A stretch of DNA of 64,000 nucleotides. It comes from Gemmata massiliana. GTDB lineage: Bacteria > Planctomycetota > Planctomycetia > Gemmatales > Gemmataceae. The stretch is taken from assembly GCF_901538265.1 (NCBI RefSeq), contig NZ_LR593886.1, forward strand, positions 8,329,738 through 8,393,737. Direction: 5' to 3'. Of the stretch, positions 51,982 to 60,034 are shown in pieces. The notes beneath the pieces are model-generated. The model saw only the letters and a list, made by a program, of their open reading frames with translations. It was not told where the DNA came from and did no database searches. Each line of letters opens with the position of its first letter. The first letter of the stretch is position 1. Position numbers and translations under genes: made by a program.

Positions 51982-53409
51982 ATGCAAACCTTCACCAGTG
52001 TCGGCTGCACCGTGTGCGGGTGCGTGTGCGACGATCTCACGGTGACGGTGGATCAGGGCCGCGTCACCGAAGCACGGGGTGCGTGCCAACTCGCGGAGCC
52101 GTGGTTCCGCGCACAAAACAACACATCCCCCCCTGCAGTCGTAATCGACGGCCAACCCGCCGAACCGGGGGCCGCGTTCGATCGCGCCGCGGAGATCCTG
52201 CGAACCGCGCGTTACCCACTCATCTACGGGCTGTCGCGCAGCACAACCGAGGGCCAACGTGCCGCCACCGCGCTCGCGGACCGGATCGGCGCGACCATCG
52301 ACACCACCGCCAGTACCGGTCACGCGCCGTCCATCGTCGCGCTCCAGCAAGTGGGCGAATCCACCTGCACGCTCGGCGAGGGCAAGAACCGCGCGGATCT
52401 CGTCGTGTTTTGGGGTAGCGACCCGGTCGTGACGCACCCGCGGCACATGGAACGATACTCGGCAGATCCGGTCGGGCGCTGGCTCCCCAACGGGCGCGCC
52501 GACCGGTTCGTGGTCGTGGTGGACGAAGAGGAAACCGAAACCGCGAAACGTGCGGACCTCTTCGTGCAAGTGCCAAACGCCCGAAACTGGGACGCGCTCT
52601 GGACCCTGCGGATGCTCGTCCGACAACCTCCCCCCCCGGCCCCCCTCCCTAAAGGGAAGGGGGAGAAGCAAAATCAACCTAACCCCCTAACCCCCTTCCC
52701 TAAGAAGGAAGGGGGAACAGAACCAAATACACAGACAACCGAACTACAAGCACCGGTTTTAAGCCCCTCTCCGTTTAGGGGAGGGGTTGGGGAGGGGTTG
52801 CAGCCACATCCCTTCACCCCTTCACCCGCGCTCACCCAACTCGCGGCCCGCATCACGTCCGCACGGTGCGGGATGTTCTTCTTCGGTTCCGGACTCACGC
52901 GCGGGAAGCTCGCGCACCGCACGGTCGAAGCACTACTGCAACTGGTCTCCGAACTGAACGACCGCGGGCGGTTCTACGCGCGCCGGATGCGTCGGTTCGG
53001 GGACGTGGCCGGTGCGGACTCCGTACTCGCGTGGCAAACCGGCTACCCGTTCGGCGTGAACCTCAGTCGCGGGTACCCGCGGTACAATCCCGGCGAGTTC
53101 ACCGGGCCGAACATTCTCGCTCGCGGCGAAGCGGACGCGGTCCTCCTAGTCGGGAGCGAAACGGTCGCCGATTTCCCGCCCGCGGCACTTGAGCACTTGC
53201 GTAAGATCCCGGTCATCGCACTCGATTCACCCGGCGCGGAAGTTCCGGTACCGGCGGCGGTACGGTTCACCACGGCCGTGTACGGTATTCACCGCCCCGG
53301 TACCGCATACCGCATGGACGAAGTACCGATCCCGCTCCGCGTGCTCTTGCCGACCGACTACCCCAGCGACGCCGACGTGCTGAACGAATTGCTGAAGCGC
53401 GTGGGTTGA
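51982..53409 (+). CDS. fhcB: Formylmethanofuran dehydrogenase subunit B with palindromic-repeat insertion
   Basis: FhcB/FwdB is the molybdopterin-type subunit of the formyltransferase/hydrolase or formylmethanofuran dehydrogenase complex. The 475-residue protein begins MQTFTSVGCTVCGCVCDDLT, the conserved Cys-rich start, and continues with TARYPLIYGLSRSTTEGQRA, VVFWGSDPVVTHPRHMERYS and VVVVDEEETETAKRADLFVQ. The later half is MFFFGSGLTRGKLAHRTVEA, RFGDVAGADSVLAWQTGYPF, GVNLSRGYPRYNPGEFTGPN. Residues ~216-282 are a Pro/Gly/Lys low-complexity insertion made of three palindromic DNA repeats; the frame stays open. The ATG at 51982 begins the conserved motif; the frame is open upstream to 51727 but that part overlaps the DUF4340 gene. 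It stands alone. Confidence 0.88.
   Translation: MQTFTSVGCTVCGCVCDDLTVTVDQGRVTEARGACQLAEPWFRAQNNTSPPAVVIDGQPAEPGAAFDRAAEILRTARYPLIYGLSRSTTEGQRAATALADRIGATIDTTASTGHAPSIVALQQVGESTCTLGEGKNRADLVVFWGSDPVVTHPRHMERYSADPVGRWLPNGRADRFVVVVDEEETETAKRADLFVQVPNARNWDALWTLRMLVRQPPPPAPLPKGKGEKQNQPNPLTPFPKKEGGTEPNTQTTELQAPVLSPSPFRGGVGEGLQPHPFTPSPALTQLAARITSARCGMFFFGSGLTRGKLAHRTVEALLQLVSELNDRGRFYARRMRRFGDVAGADSVLAWQTGYPFGVNLSRGYPRYNPGEFTGPNILARGEADAVLLVGSETVADFPPAALEHLRKIPVIALDSPGAEVPVPAAVRFTTAVYGIHRPGTAYRMDEVPIPLRVLLPTDYPSDADVLNELLKRVG
52641..52786. repeat. Three short GC-rich palindromes inside fhcB
   Basis: The palindromes are at 52641-52663, 52691-52715 and 52764-52786. Each pairs a CCCCCTTCC-like arm with its complement around a short A/T-containing loop. 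They encode PLPKGKGEK, PFPKKEGG and PSPFRGGVGEG in frame. Confidence 0.85.
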
Positions 53410-53420
53410 AATCGCTACGT

Positions 53421-54926
53421 TCACCTCAGCCACGACTGGTACGCGAACACCCCAACGGCGATCACGAGCGCGAGCGACGCGGCGTACCCGATGGCGGTCA
53501 TGCGGCGATAGTCGCGCTCTTCGGCGACCGCGGTCGCAGTCCAGCCGACATTGTTCTGTAAGCCGATGAGTTGCTGTACCACGCCCGCGACGAACGCTTG
53601 GTCTTGCTCCGCCGGGCCGGTGCCACCGAGGTACGCTCCCGCCAACATGGGGAGCCGATCCGCGCCGTCGGTGATCCCGCGTCCCAGCAGGCGCACGAGA
53701 GCCGCACGGCGCGAGTGCAGTTCGCACAGGAGTGCCCACAGCCGGGCATTCGCGCCCGACCAGCGTTCGCCGTTCCCCTCTGCTTCGCTGCCGAACCGCT
53801 GGTACGCGACACCCGGCAACAGGCTCCGCGCCACCCAGTCCATGCCGTTGAACAACACGTCGGGCCGCTTTTCGGCCGGCACCGCGGGCACGAGGGGAAA
53901 CGACCGACCGAGAAGTCGTTCGCGGGCGAGCGGTTCCGGTAGTCCGCGAAGCAAGTCGCGGAACCCGGGGAGGTCTTGCGCGTCGCAAACCACCGCTGCT
54001 GCCGGGCAGTGAACTTGCAGCCCGGCTTCGGCCGCGAGCAGGTCGTCGCGGCACGCCAACGCGGTGCGGTCCGCGACCGCTTCGGACGACGTACCGGCCA
54101 CCGGAATCAGCCAGATGATCCCGTTCGCGGGGCAGTACGGGCGCCGGCGCTCGGCGATCAACCGGCACAGGTATTTCAAACGCCCTGCGAGCCGTTCCGC
54201 CTCGTCCGCGGGCACGGCAGGCACGTCCGAAACGCCCGGACGCGGGAGCCACTCGTCCAGCACATCCATCGACGCGCTCCCGGCTTCGGGCACGACGACA
54301 AGCGCCGAGCCGGGAAGCACTTCGAGCGGGCGTTCCGTGCTATCGAGTAGGTCGAACCCGGCCGGTGGCGGCGGGGGCGCAGCGGCGCGGGCCTCGCTCA
54401 CGAAGATGTCGGCCAGTCGGCACAAAACTGACGCACCGGGGCACACCACGAACACCGCGTCGCGGGTCGCGTACACCTGTACTGGGGCACCTTCCGTGCG
54501 GGGTTCCGCGCGCACGGCGAACGGGAGTTTCGTCGCGGCGAAGAAGTCAGCGAGATCGGTTCGCGGCTTACCGATCACAACGAACAAGGGCACTTCGGTC
54601 GGGTCGATCCCGGCCGCGTCGAGTGCCTTGAGAGCCCCAGCCCACGCATCGTCGATGTCGGGGTGCGAACCGTCACGCGGATCGGTGAGCAGCCGGAAGA
54701 ACCAGTACCCGAACCACGCGCCGGTGTACATCAACAGGAACAGCAGCGGCAGCCAGTAGGCGTACAGCCCGGGGAACGGCGAGAGCAGTTCGGTTTCGAG
54801 GTGGTACCGCTGGTTGATCGCGTACAGTCCGAGCGTAACCAGGATCACGATCAGAATGTGGAGCGTCCACACAATGACGCGCAACACTTTGCGCGACGTG
54901 AGCCAAGTGAAGAAGTCGGTGAACAT
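53421..54926 (-). CDS. tssM: TssM/IcmF-like protein lacking the periplasmic domain
   Basis: This 501-residue protein has two N-terminal membrane helices (VLRVIVWTLHILIVILVTLG and YWLPLLFLLMYTGAWFGYWF). A large cytoplasmic region follows (VVIGKPRTDLADFFAATKLP, YCPANGIIWLIPVAGTSSEA, RTALACRDDLLAAEAGLQVH). A third helix is at the very end (IGYAASLALVIAVGVFAYQSWLR is cut to LR here). This matches the N-terminal half of type VI secretion TssM/IcmF. Canonical TssM is about 1,100 residues with a ~700-residue periplasmic domain after the third helix; here the stop follows only a few residues after it. No P-loop is visible. It is the last gene of the tssK-tssL-tssM-like set, with 412 bases before it. 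Confidence 0.75.
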   Translation of the reverse strand: MFTDFFTWLTSRKVLRVIVWTLHILIVILVTLGLYAINQRYHLETELLSPFPGLYAYWLPLLFLLMYTGAWFGYWFFRLLTDPRDGSHPDIDDAWAGALKALDAAGIDPTEVPLFVVIGKPRTDLADFFAATKLPFAVRAEPRTEGAPVQVYATRDAVFVVCPGASVLCRLADIFVSEARAAAPPPPPAGFDLLDSTERPLEVLPGSALVVVPEAGSASMDVLDEWLPRPGVSDVPAVPADEAERLAGRLKYLCRLIAERRRPYCPANGIIWLIPVAGTSSEAVADRTALACRDDLLAAEAGLQVHCPAAAVVCDAQDLPGFRDLLRGLPEPLARERLLGRSFPLVPAVPAEKRPDVLFNGMDWVARSLLPGVAYQRFGSEAEGNGERWSGANARLWALLCELHSRRAALVRLLGRGITDGADRLPMLAGAYLGGTGPAEQDQAFVAGVVQQLIGLQNNVGWTATAVAEERDYRRMTAIGYAASLALVIAVGVFAYQSWLR

Positions 54927-55045
54927 GCCGCGTCCGATTACGTGACTTTGTCTTCGTAGCGTGTTACTGAACGACCGAGCGCATGCACGTCCGCACGAAA
55001 ACGCTGTTCGGCGAAGCCTTTAGGTCCAAAACTCGTCCGGTGCCG

Positions 55046-55180
55046 GCTAACAATTGCTAACATTCTGGCCCGATAGGGGTTCAGAACCGGGCCGCTCGTA
55101 GCAAAAACGCCAAGATTTCCAGGCAATTGGTGCGCAGGGTGTGCCGCTGCATAGCTGTTTTGCGGCTAACACTCGCTAAC
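55046..55180. repeat. Two GCTAAC-N4-GCTAAC direct-repeat pairs
   Basis: GCTAAC occurs at 55046 and 55056, and again at 55165 and 55175, each pair exactly one helical turn apart. The 54927-55338 interval has no gene; these motifs lie upstream of the tssM-like gene, which is on the minus strand. Confidence 0.85.
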
Positions 55181-55338
55181 CTCTCACCCTTCTGGAGCAC
55201 ATCTTCCAGTTGATGCGCCTGTTTGGACATTTGCGGCGGCCACCGGCTTACGTGGCATTATACACCACTAGTATACCAAAATTCAGTGAAATTCTCTTTG
55301 CCCGCTGCGCCTGTTCACCCAACCGAGGAAACGCGGCA

Positions 55339-56022
55339 TCACTTCATCAGTTGCCGAGCCACCAGAAGCGCCCCGAACGGAATGCACACCAATACAGACA
55401 GCCCCGCGAACGCGGCCATCCGCGCCAGTCGCGCTTTGCCGTATCGAGGCGGCACGCTCGCGGGCGGTTCCAGTGCTTGCGGACCAACCCACTCCGTCCG
55501 AAGGGCTTTCACCAAGCGTTCGCGCGTGGAACCGAGCCACGCCCGGAGTTGTGCCTGGTCTTCGACCCATTCACCGCGGAACCCGAGCACCACACACAAG
55601 TAGAAAACTTCCAGGTCGTCGTCGGTGGCGCGCTCGGCGGCCATGCGAGCCTGAATCCAGAAGCGCCACGCGCGGTCGTTCGTTTCGTAGAACTCGACCT
55701 CGAACTTCCGCTCGTTCCATTGGCCCGCGACCGGCGAATTGAGCGTAAACAGTTCATCGATCCAGCTCGCGAGCGCGTACCCGATGCCGAGGTAACGGGC
55801 TTCCGGCGAACTGAGACTCGCGGCGGACAGGTCGATCTCGAAGCTCGATACCCCCGGCCGCGCGGAGGGCGGGGCGAACGTCAGCAGCAGTTCGCGGAAC
55901 CGCGCAATGAGTAGCTCGCGCCCCGCGTCGAACGGCGGACCCGAACCGGTCGCCCAGTCGTCGCGCAACTTCAGCGCTGTGCGCACGATCGGGTTCACCA
56001 CAGATAGCAGTTGGTCGCGCAT
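55339..56022 (-). CDS. tssL: TssL/DotU family type VI secretion protein
   Basis: This 227-residue protein shows the DotU signature YALASWIDELFTLNSPVAGQ, WNERKFEVEFYETNDRAWRF and LEVFYLCVVLGFRGEWVEDQ. A C-terminal membrane helix (ARMAAFAGLSVLVCIPFGAL) anchors it to the inner membrane with almost no periplasmic tail. TssL is a subunit of the type VI membrane complex together with TssM. Its length matches the short, OmpA-less class. It is encoded between tssK and the tssM-like gene on the same strand. The ATG at 56022 begins MRDQLLSVVNPIVRTALKLR. Confidence 0.9.
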   Translation of the reverse strand: MRDQLLSVVNPIVRTALKLRDDWATGSGPPFDAGRELLIARFRELLLTFAPPSARPGVSSFEIDLSAASLSSPEARYLGIGYALASWIDELFTLNSPVAGQWNERKFEVEFYETNDRAWRFWIQARMAAERATDDDLEVFYLCVVLGFRGEWVEDQAQLRAWLGSTRERLVKALRTEWVGPQALEPPASVPPRYGKARLARMAAFAGLSVLVCIPFGALLVARQLMK

Positions 56023-56135
56023 TCGCTTGTTCTACGCTCTCCGCCGTTTCATTCTGTCGCGGTCACATGCCACGCGCCGAAAGCCATTCCCTAACCGCTT
56101 TTGCCAGTCTTCGAGCATCTGGGAATCCACGTCCC

Positions 56136-57554
56136 CTACCCCGCGGGCACCGCGTACAGCGTGAACTGCATCGTGTTCGTGCGCCCGCCGCCCGCGCGAA
56201 CCGTGACCGTGCGCTGCCCCTGGATCGCCCCCACCACGCGCGTCTCGTTGAACCGAACCGCGACCGTGAGCGAGCGCGTGACCGCGCCCCACTCGCGTTC
56301 CGGCAACCGGCTCAAGCGGCAGTAGCGCTGCCCCGCGAGGTCCGGGAGCAACCCCGGTCGGGGGCACGGCTCGAACCGGAGCCCCGCCTGACCGAGTTGG
56401 TAGATCGCGTCCACGCGGTCGCCGGAGCCGATCTTCATATCGAGTTGCCCCGGTACCGTGAGCAACCGCATCATCTCGTCCGGGTCCATCTCGGAGCGCA
56501 CCCCGAGGTACAGTTCCCACGCCGGATCGAGCCACGTCGGTTCGATCGCGGCCTGCATCCGCAACCCCATCCCGATGAACGGCCGCTCCTTGTATTCCGG
56601 CTCCGGCAGGATGTCGAGGAGTGTGTCGAGATAAACCTTCACGCGGTAGAAGCACCCGCCGAGGTCGTCGTGATCGTAAGGCGGGATCGCGGGCCAGCGC
56701 CCGGAGCGGTCGAAGATCGCGAGTTGCCCGACGAGTCGGCACAACTCGGTGTAAGCCATGAGGGGCGGAATTCCGGGCGTGAACGCGATCACGCTCAACA
56801 CCGCGTAAGATTCGTTCAATTCACGAAGGTGCGCGGCCGAAACCGCGTCCTGTGGGTCTGTCCCTACGAGCGCCCCGCCCCGGGCCGCCAGCGCACTCGC
56901 GAGCCGCTCGCGCTTCCGCCCGATGCGATCGAAGAGTCCTTGCAGAATGTCGCCGTGCAGTGCGGGCCACGTGTCACACGCCAGCACCGGCGGGATGTAC
57001 GACACGTCAATTTCGGGCGGCGCGTTTGCGAGTGCGGACTTCACGAGCCGCACGAGCGGGAGCGTCGCGAATCCCGTTTGGTCCTGATCGCCGACGAGGA
57101 GCCGCAAGTTGTGCAACCGCACCCGAATCGGTTGCGGGTTCACACCGGTGTTCTCGTCTTCGAGTTCCTGCGTATCGAGCCGGTAGCGGGCGTTCGGGTC
57201 CGGCACGTCTTCCGAGATGTTCGCTTTGCCGAGGTTGAGGGCGGGAGTCGCCAGGTACACCATCAGCGGTTGCCCCGGCTCGAACAGCCCCTTGAGTTCG
57301 AGCGTCGGGAGCAAGCCGTCGGTGGGAACTTCAATTGGGGTACCGTCGCGGAACACCGCACGCAGCGACCGCACAACGAAGCGGTTGTTCGCGAGCGCGT
57401 CCGGATCGACGTCGACGGTACGCAGCCCCCAAACGTGGTGCGTGGGCCAGCTATTGGCACGATGCGCCCGGGCCGTTAGATACCGGTGCTCGGCCTGGAA
57501 CTGGTGCGGCTGAAGGAACATCCCCTCGTGCCAGTGAACCGCCCGGGCCGTCAT
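56136..57554 (-). CDS. tssK: Type VI secretion system baseplate subunit TssK
   Basis: This 472-residue protein begins MTARAVHWHEGMFLQPHQFQ, the near-invariant start of TssK (WxEGMFLxPQHFQ). Later landmarks are HVWGLRTVDVDPDALANNRF, VHLPLxGL-type strand sequence (PIEVPTDGLLPTLELKGLFE), IPPVLACDTWPALHGDILQG, LNESYAVLSVIAFTPGIPPL and ELCRLVGQLAIFDRSGRWPA. TssK links the tail baseplate to the membrane complex. The length is that of the family. It is the first gene of the minus-strand tssK-tssL-tssM-like group. No tssB, tssC, hcp, vgrG or clpV is in the window, so the rest of a system, if any, is elsewhere. Confidence 0.93.
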   Translation of the reverse strand: MTARAVHWHEGMFLQPHQFQAEHRYLTARAHRANSWPTHHVWGLRTVDVDPDALANNRFVVRSLRAVFRDGTPIEVPTDGLLPTLELKGLFEPGQPLMVYLATPALNLGKANISEDVPDPNARYRLDTQELEDENTGVNPQPIRVRLHNLRLLVGDQDQTGFATLPLVRLVKSALANAPPEIDVSYIPPVLACDTWPALHGDILQGLFDRIGRKRERLASALAARGGALVGTDPQDAVSAAHLRELNESYAVLSVIAFTPGIPPLMAYTELCRLVGQLAIFDRSGRWPAIPPYDHDDLGGCFYRVKVYLDTLLDILPEPEYKERPFIGMGLRMQAAIEPTWLDPAWELYLGVRSEMDPDEMMRLLTVPGQLDMKIGSGDRVDAIYQLGQAGLRFEPCPRPGLLPDLAGQRYCRLSRLPEREWGAVTRSLTVAVRFNETRVVGAIQGQRTVTVRAGGGRTNTMQFTLYAVPAG

Positions 57555-57686
57555 GCGGAGACCTAATGTGTTGAAGGTGTTTGAGTAGCGACAGTATAAG
57601 CTGGTCCGAAAACCGACTGCAAGTCTTACGCTCCTCGGGGCGTACTTCTTTCGTGCCGCGCGCCGATACCGGGCGGTTTGTACCGA

Positions 57687-58778
57687 TTACACGCCGCGTG
57701 CGAACCCGTGGACGTAAACGTCTGCACCGGATTGCGCGAACGTAACGCCTTGCAATGTGAGCGCCTCGGCCATTTTCGCGACGCCGGTCCCACCCAATGG
57801 AGGCGCGGCTTCAGTTCCCCCAATCACCTTCGGCGCAATGAACACGTGAAATTCATCCACAACACGTCCATCGAACGCAGAACCGAGTATCCCCGCCCCA
57901 CCTTCGATCAACACGTTCGTAAAGCGCCGACGACCGAGGTCCGCGAGAACCGCGTCGAGCGTCACCGTTTCTTCACAGAACGCGACCACCTCCGCACCGT
58001 CCGCTGCCCAACCGTCGAGCTTCCGAGCGTTCGCGCTGGTTGTGTACGCGATCACCGGCACTTCCCGCGCGGTACTCCGAAGCTGGCAGCGCTCCGGCAA
58101 TTCACCTGATGCCGAGAGCACCACTCGTGTGGGTGTTCGTGGACCCGCTGGGCGAACCGTAAGCAGCGGGTCATCGGCAACAACGGTTCCGCGCCCCACG
58201 ATGATCGCGTCCAGCCGCCCACGCAGTTCGTGAACCCGGCGACGCGACTCCTCGCCGCTGATCCATTTGGAATCACCCGTTCGCGTGGCGATTTTCCCAT
58301 CGAGTGTCATGGCCCATTTCGCGTGGACCCACGGGCGCCCGGTCCGGATCAATTTCAAATAGGGGGCGTTGAGCGCGAGCGCGTCTGATTCGAGCAGCCC
58401 GACGCGAACCTCTTTTCCCGAGTTCCGCAAAATGGACAGTCCGCCACCAGCGACTTTCGGGAATGGATCGGCCATTGCTACTACTACACAAGCAACACCG
58501 GCCTTCAGAACTGCATCCGTACAAGGGGGCGTTTTTCCGTGGTGACAGCACGGTTCGAGGGTGACTACGAGCGTCCCGCCGCGCGCGCGATCTCCGGCCG
58601 CCGCTAGTGCGAACACCTCCGCGTGCGGGCCACCGAACTTCTGGTGCCAGCCCTCGCCCACCATTTGGCCGCTCGCGTCGAGCACAACGGCCCCGACCAT
58701 CGGGTTCGGTTCGACGAGTCCGCGCCCCCGCGCCGCGAGCGTAAGAGCGTGTCGCATCCAGGGTTCTAGATCGTTCAC
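57687..58778 (-). CDS. ribD: Bifunctional riboflavin biosynthesis protein RibD
   Basis: This 363-residue bifunctional enzyme deaminates and then reduces the pyrimidine intermediate in riboflavin synthesis. The N-terminal deaminase has GWHQKFGGPHAEVFALAAAG (His-Ala-Glu zinc site) and VTLEPCCHHGKTPPCTDAVL (PCxxxxxxPC zinc site). The C-terminal reductase shows VHAKWAMTLDGKIATRTGDS, KWISGEESRRRVHELRGRLD, IIVGRGTVVADDPLLTVRP and VLIEGGAGILGSAFDGRVVD. Length and order are standard. The upstream 150 bases were checked for an FMN riboswitch and none was recognised. Confidence 0.94.
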   Translation of the reverse strand: MNDLEPWMRHALTLAARGRGLVEPNPMVGAVVLDASGQMVGEGWHQKFGGPHAEVFALAAAGDRARGGTLVVTLEPCCHHGKTPPCTDAVLKAGVACVVVAMADPFPKVAGGGLSILRNSGKEVRVGLLESDALALNAPYLKLIRTGRPWVHAKWAMTLDGKIATRTGDSKWISGEESRRRVHELRGRLDAIIVGRGTVVADDPLLTVRPAGPRTPTRVVLSASGELPERCQLRSTAREVPVIAYTTSANARKLDGWAADGAEVVAFCEETVTLDAVLADLGRRRFTNVLIEGGAGILGSAFDGRVVDEFHVFIAPKVIGGTEAAPPLGGTGVAKMAEALTLQGVTFAQSGADVYVHGFARGV

Positions 58779-58927
58779 GATTCAGTTCTCAATAGCCGCG
58801 CAAAATAAATTCGATTCTGTGCGAACCCTTTGATGAGTCCCGCGTCTATCTAGCGTACACCGCGAGTTGGAATCAACAACCGCGGGTGAATCACCAACAC
58901 GGCAGTCAACATACACGCGATACAACC

Positions 58928-59104
58928 ATGACACGCTGGCACACGAGTAACGAGCTTCACCTGACGACCGCGACGGTCGCCGCGAAGACGCTCTATACCG
59001 CCACCGGCCTGGAAACGGGTTATGCGTTAGGTCTGGATCTGGATACCGCGGCGCGCGTCGAGCTTGAAGTCAGTCTGAGCGGCAAGAGCGATACGAGTGG
59101 GTGA
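58928..59104 (+). CDS. Hypothetical short protein
   Basis: This 58-residue frame begins MTRWHTSNELHLTTATVAAK and ends shortly before the tRNA array. The ribosome binding site is weak, and no family is recognised. It may be a real small gene because a strong hairpin follows its stop at 59134. The region 58779-58927 upstream shows nothing else. Confidence 0.35.
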   Translation: MTRWHTSNELHLTTATVAAKTLYTATGLETGYALGLDLDTAARVELEVSLSGKSDTSG

Positions 59105-59133
59105 CCCCTGGCGAGCCATTTATGGCAACCGCG

Positions 59134-59164
59134 CCGGCCGGGGGTACAAGTGACCCCCGGCCGG
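59134..59164 (+). terminator. GC-rich hairpin before the tRNA array
   Basis: A perfect 12-bp stem (CCGGCCGGGGGT) with a 7-base loop is followed by TTCTCGTTTT. It probably separates upstream transcription from the array. Confidence 0.75.
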
Positions 59165-59198
59165 TTCTCGTTTTGAGGCGCCCGGGTGACGGATACAT

Positions 59199-59271
59199 GC
59201 CCCGTTCGACTTCCGGTGAGGTCGGTGGCCTTTCAAGCCGCTTAGGTCGGGTTCGACTCCCGCACGGGGTA
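59199..59271 (+). tRNA. tRNA-Glu (TTC)
   Basis: The GCCCCGT/ACGGGGT acceptor stem, the anticodon loop CTTTCAA and the TTCGACT T loop are all paired as expected. CCA is not encoded. Confidence 0.9.
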
Positions 59272-59280
59272 CTGAAACAC

Positions 59281-59361
59281 AGGTGGGGATTGCGTCTGGG
59301 AACGCGCTCGGTCTCCAAAACCGACGGCTCGTCCTGCGGGGTTCGATTCCTCCCCCACCTG
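59281..59361 (+). tRNA. tRNA-Trp (CCA anticodon), unusual variable region
   Basis: The AGGTGGG/CCCACCT acceptor and loop CTCCAAA are good. The variable region is about 12 bases instead of ~5, and the T stem has a weak outer pair. Confidence 0.8.
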
Positions 59362-59374
59362 CTGCCGGGTAAAC

Positions 59375-59448
59375 GGAAGTGTGTCCGACGTTGGCTAGGG
59401 GCCTGCCTCTTAAGCAGGTGTACGTGGGTTCGATTCCCACCGCTTCCA
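59375..59448 (+). tRNA. tRNA-Lys (CTT)
   Basis: The GGAAGTG/CGCTTCC acceptor, anticodon stem CCTGC/GCAGG, loop CTCTTAA and TTCGATT T loop are present. Confidence 0.88.
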
Positions 59449-59469
59449 CTGTCTGTGACGGTTTGATCC

Positions 59470-59540
59470 GCGCCCATGATGTAGCGGTAGCCTATCGCTT
59501 TGCCAAGGCGGATGTGTGGGTTCGACTCCCACTGGGCGCT
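59470..59540 (+). tRNA. tRNA-Gly (GCC)
   Basis: The GCGCCCA/TGGGCGC acceptor, loop TTGCCAA and discriminator T are as expected for tRNA-Gly. Confidence 0.9.
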
Positions 59541-59566
59541 CTTGATTGTAGAACCGGAGGCCGATC

Positions 59567-59637
59567 GCCCCTGTGATGTAACGGTAGCTTGCCGTCTTGG
59601 TATGGCGGACGCGCGGGTTCAACTCCCGCCGGGGGCT
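59567..59637 (+). tRNA. tRNA-Thr (GGT)
   Basis: The GCCCCTG/CGGGGGC acceptor pairs. The anticodon stem CCGTC/GGCGG encloses TTGGTAT, giving GGT. It is closely related to the preceding tRNA-Gly in layout. Confidence 0.82.
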
Positions 59638-59644
59638 TTATAGA

Positions 59645-59738
59645 GCTTCAAGTTCCAAGTTCTTAGTTCCAAGTCAAATACATGACTGCGAATTATCAAC
59701 TCGGAACTCGGGTCTTGGAACTTGAAACTTGGAACTGG
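59645..59738. repeat. AGTTCCAAG inverted repeats between tRNAs
   Basis: Two AGTTCCAAG units near 59648-59675 face two inverted CTTGGAACT-like units near 59715-59736. They fill the gap between tRNA-Thr and the next tRNA. Confidence 0.7.
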
Positions 59739-59744
59739 ATTGAT

Positions 59745-59818
59745 GGCACGGTACGCCAACTGGCAGTGCGACCAAGCTCAAACCTTGGTGTGTGTGGGTT
59801 CGAATCCCTCTCGTGCTA
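59745..59818 (+). tRNA. tRNA with Leu anticodon (CAA) but short variable arm
   Basis: The GGCACGG/TCGTGCT acceptor and loop CTCAAAC read CAA. The variable region is only ~5 bases, unlike the long arm of ordinary tRNA-Leu. Confidence 0.75.
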
Positions 59819-59837
59819 CTCGACCGACGTCGGTTAT

Positions 59838-59924
59838 GCCTCCGGACGCGCGGTGGGCCGCCAGACTGCCTGTAAAGCAGTCGCCCCTTTGTGGGCAATG
59901 TGGGTTCGATTCCCACCCGGGGCA
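59838..59924 (+). tRNA. tRNA-Tyr (GTA)
   Basis: It is class II with a long variable arm. The anticodon stem ACTGC/GCAGT encloses CTGTAAA; the acceptor has one mismatch. Confidence 0.88.
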
Positions 59925-59934
59925 CTCGAAGAAC

Positions 59935-60007
59935 GGCTCGTTCTTCCAACGGTTTAGGATGTCAGGTTGTCAACCTGGCGATGCGGGTTCGACTCCCGTA
60001 CGAGCCG
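59935..60007 (+). tRNA. tRNA-Asp (GTC)
   Basis: The GGCTCGT/ACGAGCC acceptor is perfect, the loop is TTGTCAA and the discriminator is G, as usual for Asp. Confidence 0.9.
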
Positions 60008-60034
60008 CCTGTTGATGTTCGTGATGTGATACAC

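Noticed and set aside
52641..52786. CRISPR-like repeat cluster
   Set aside because: The three palindromes differ in sequence and spacing, with no constant repeat-spacer pattern.
58779..58927. FMN riboswitch upstream of ribD
   Set aside because: No conserved FMN aptamer stems or loops could be recognised.
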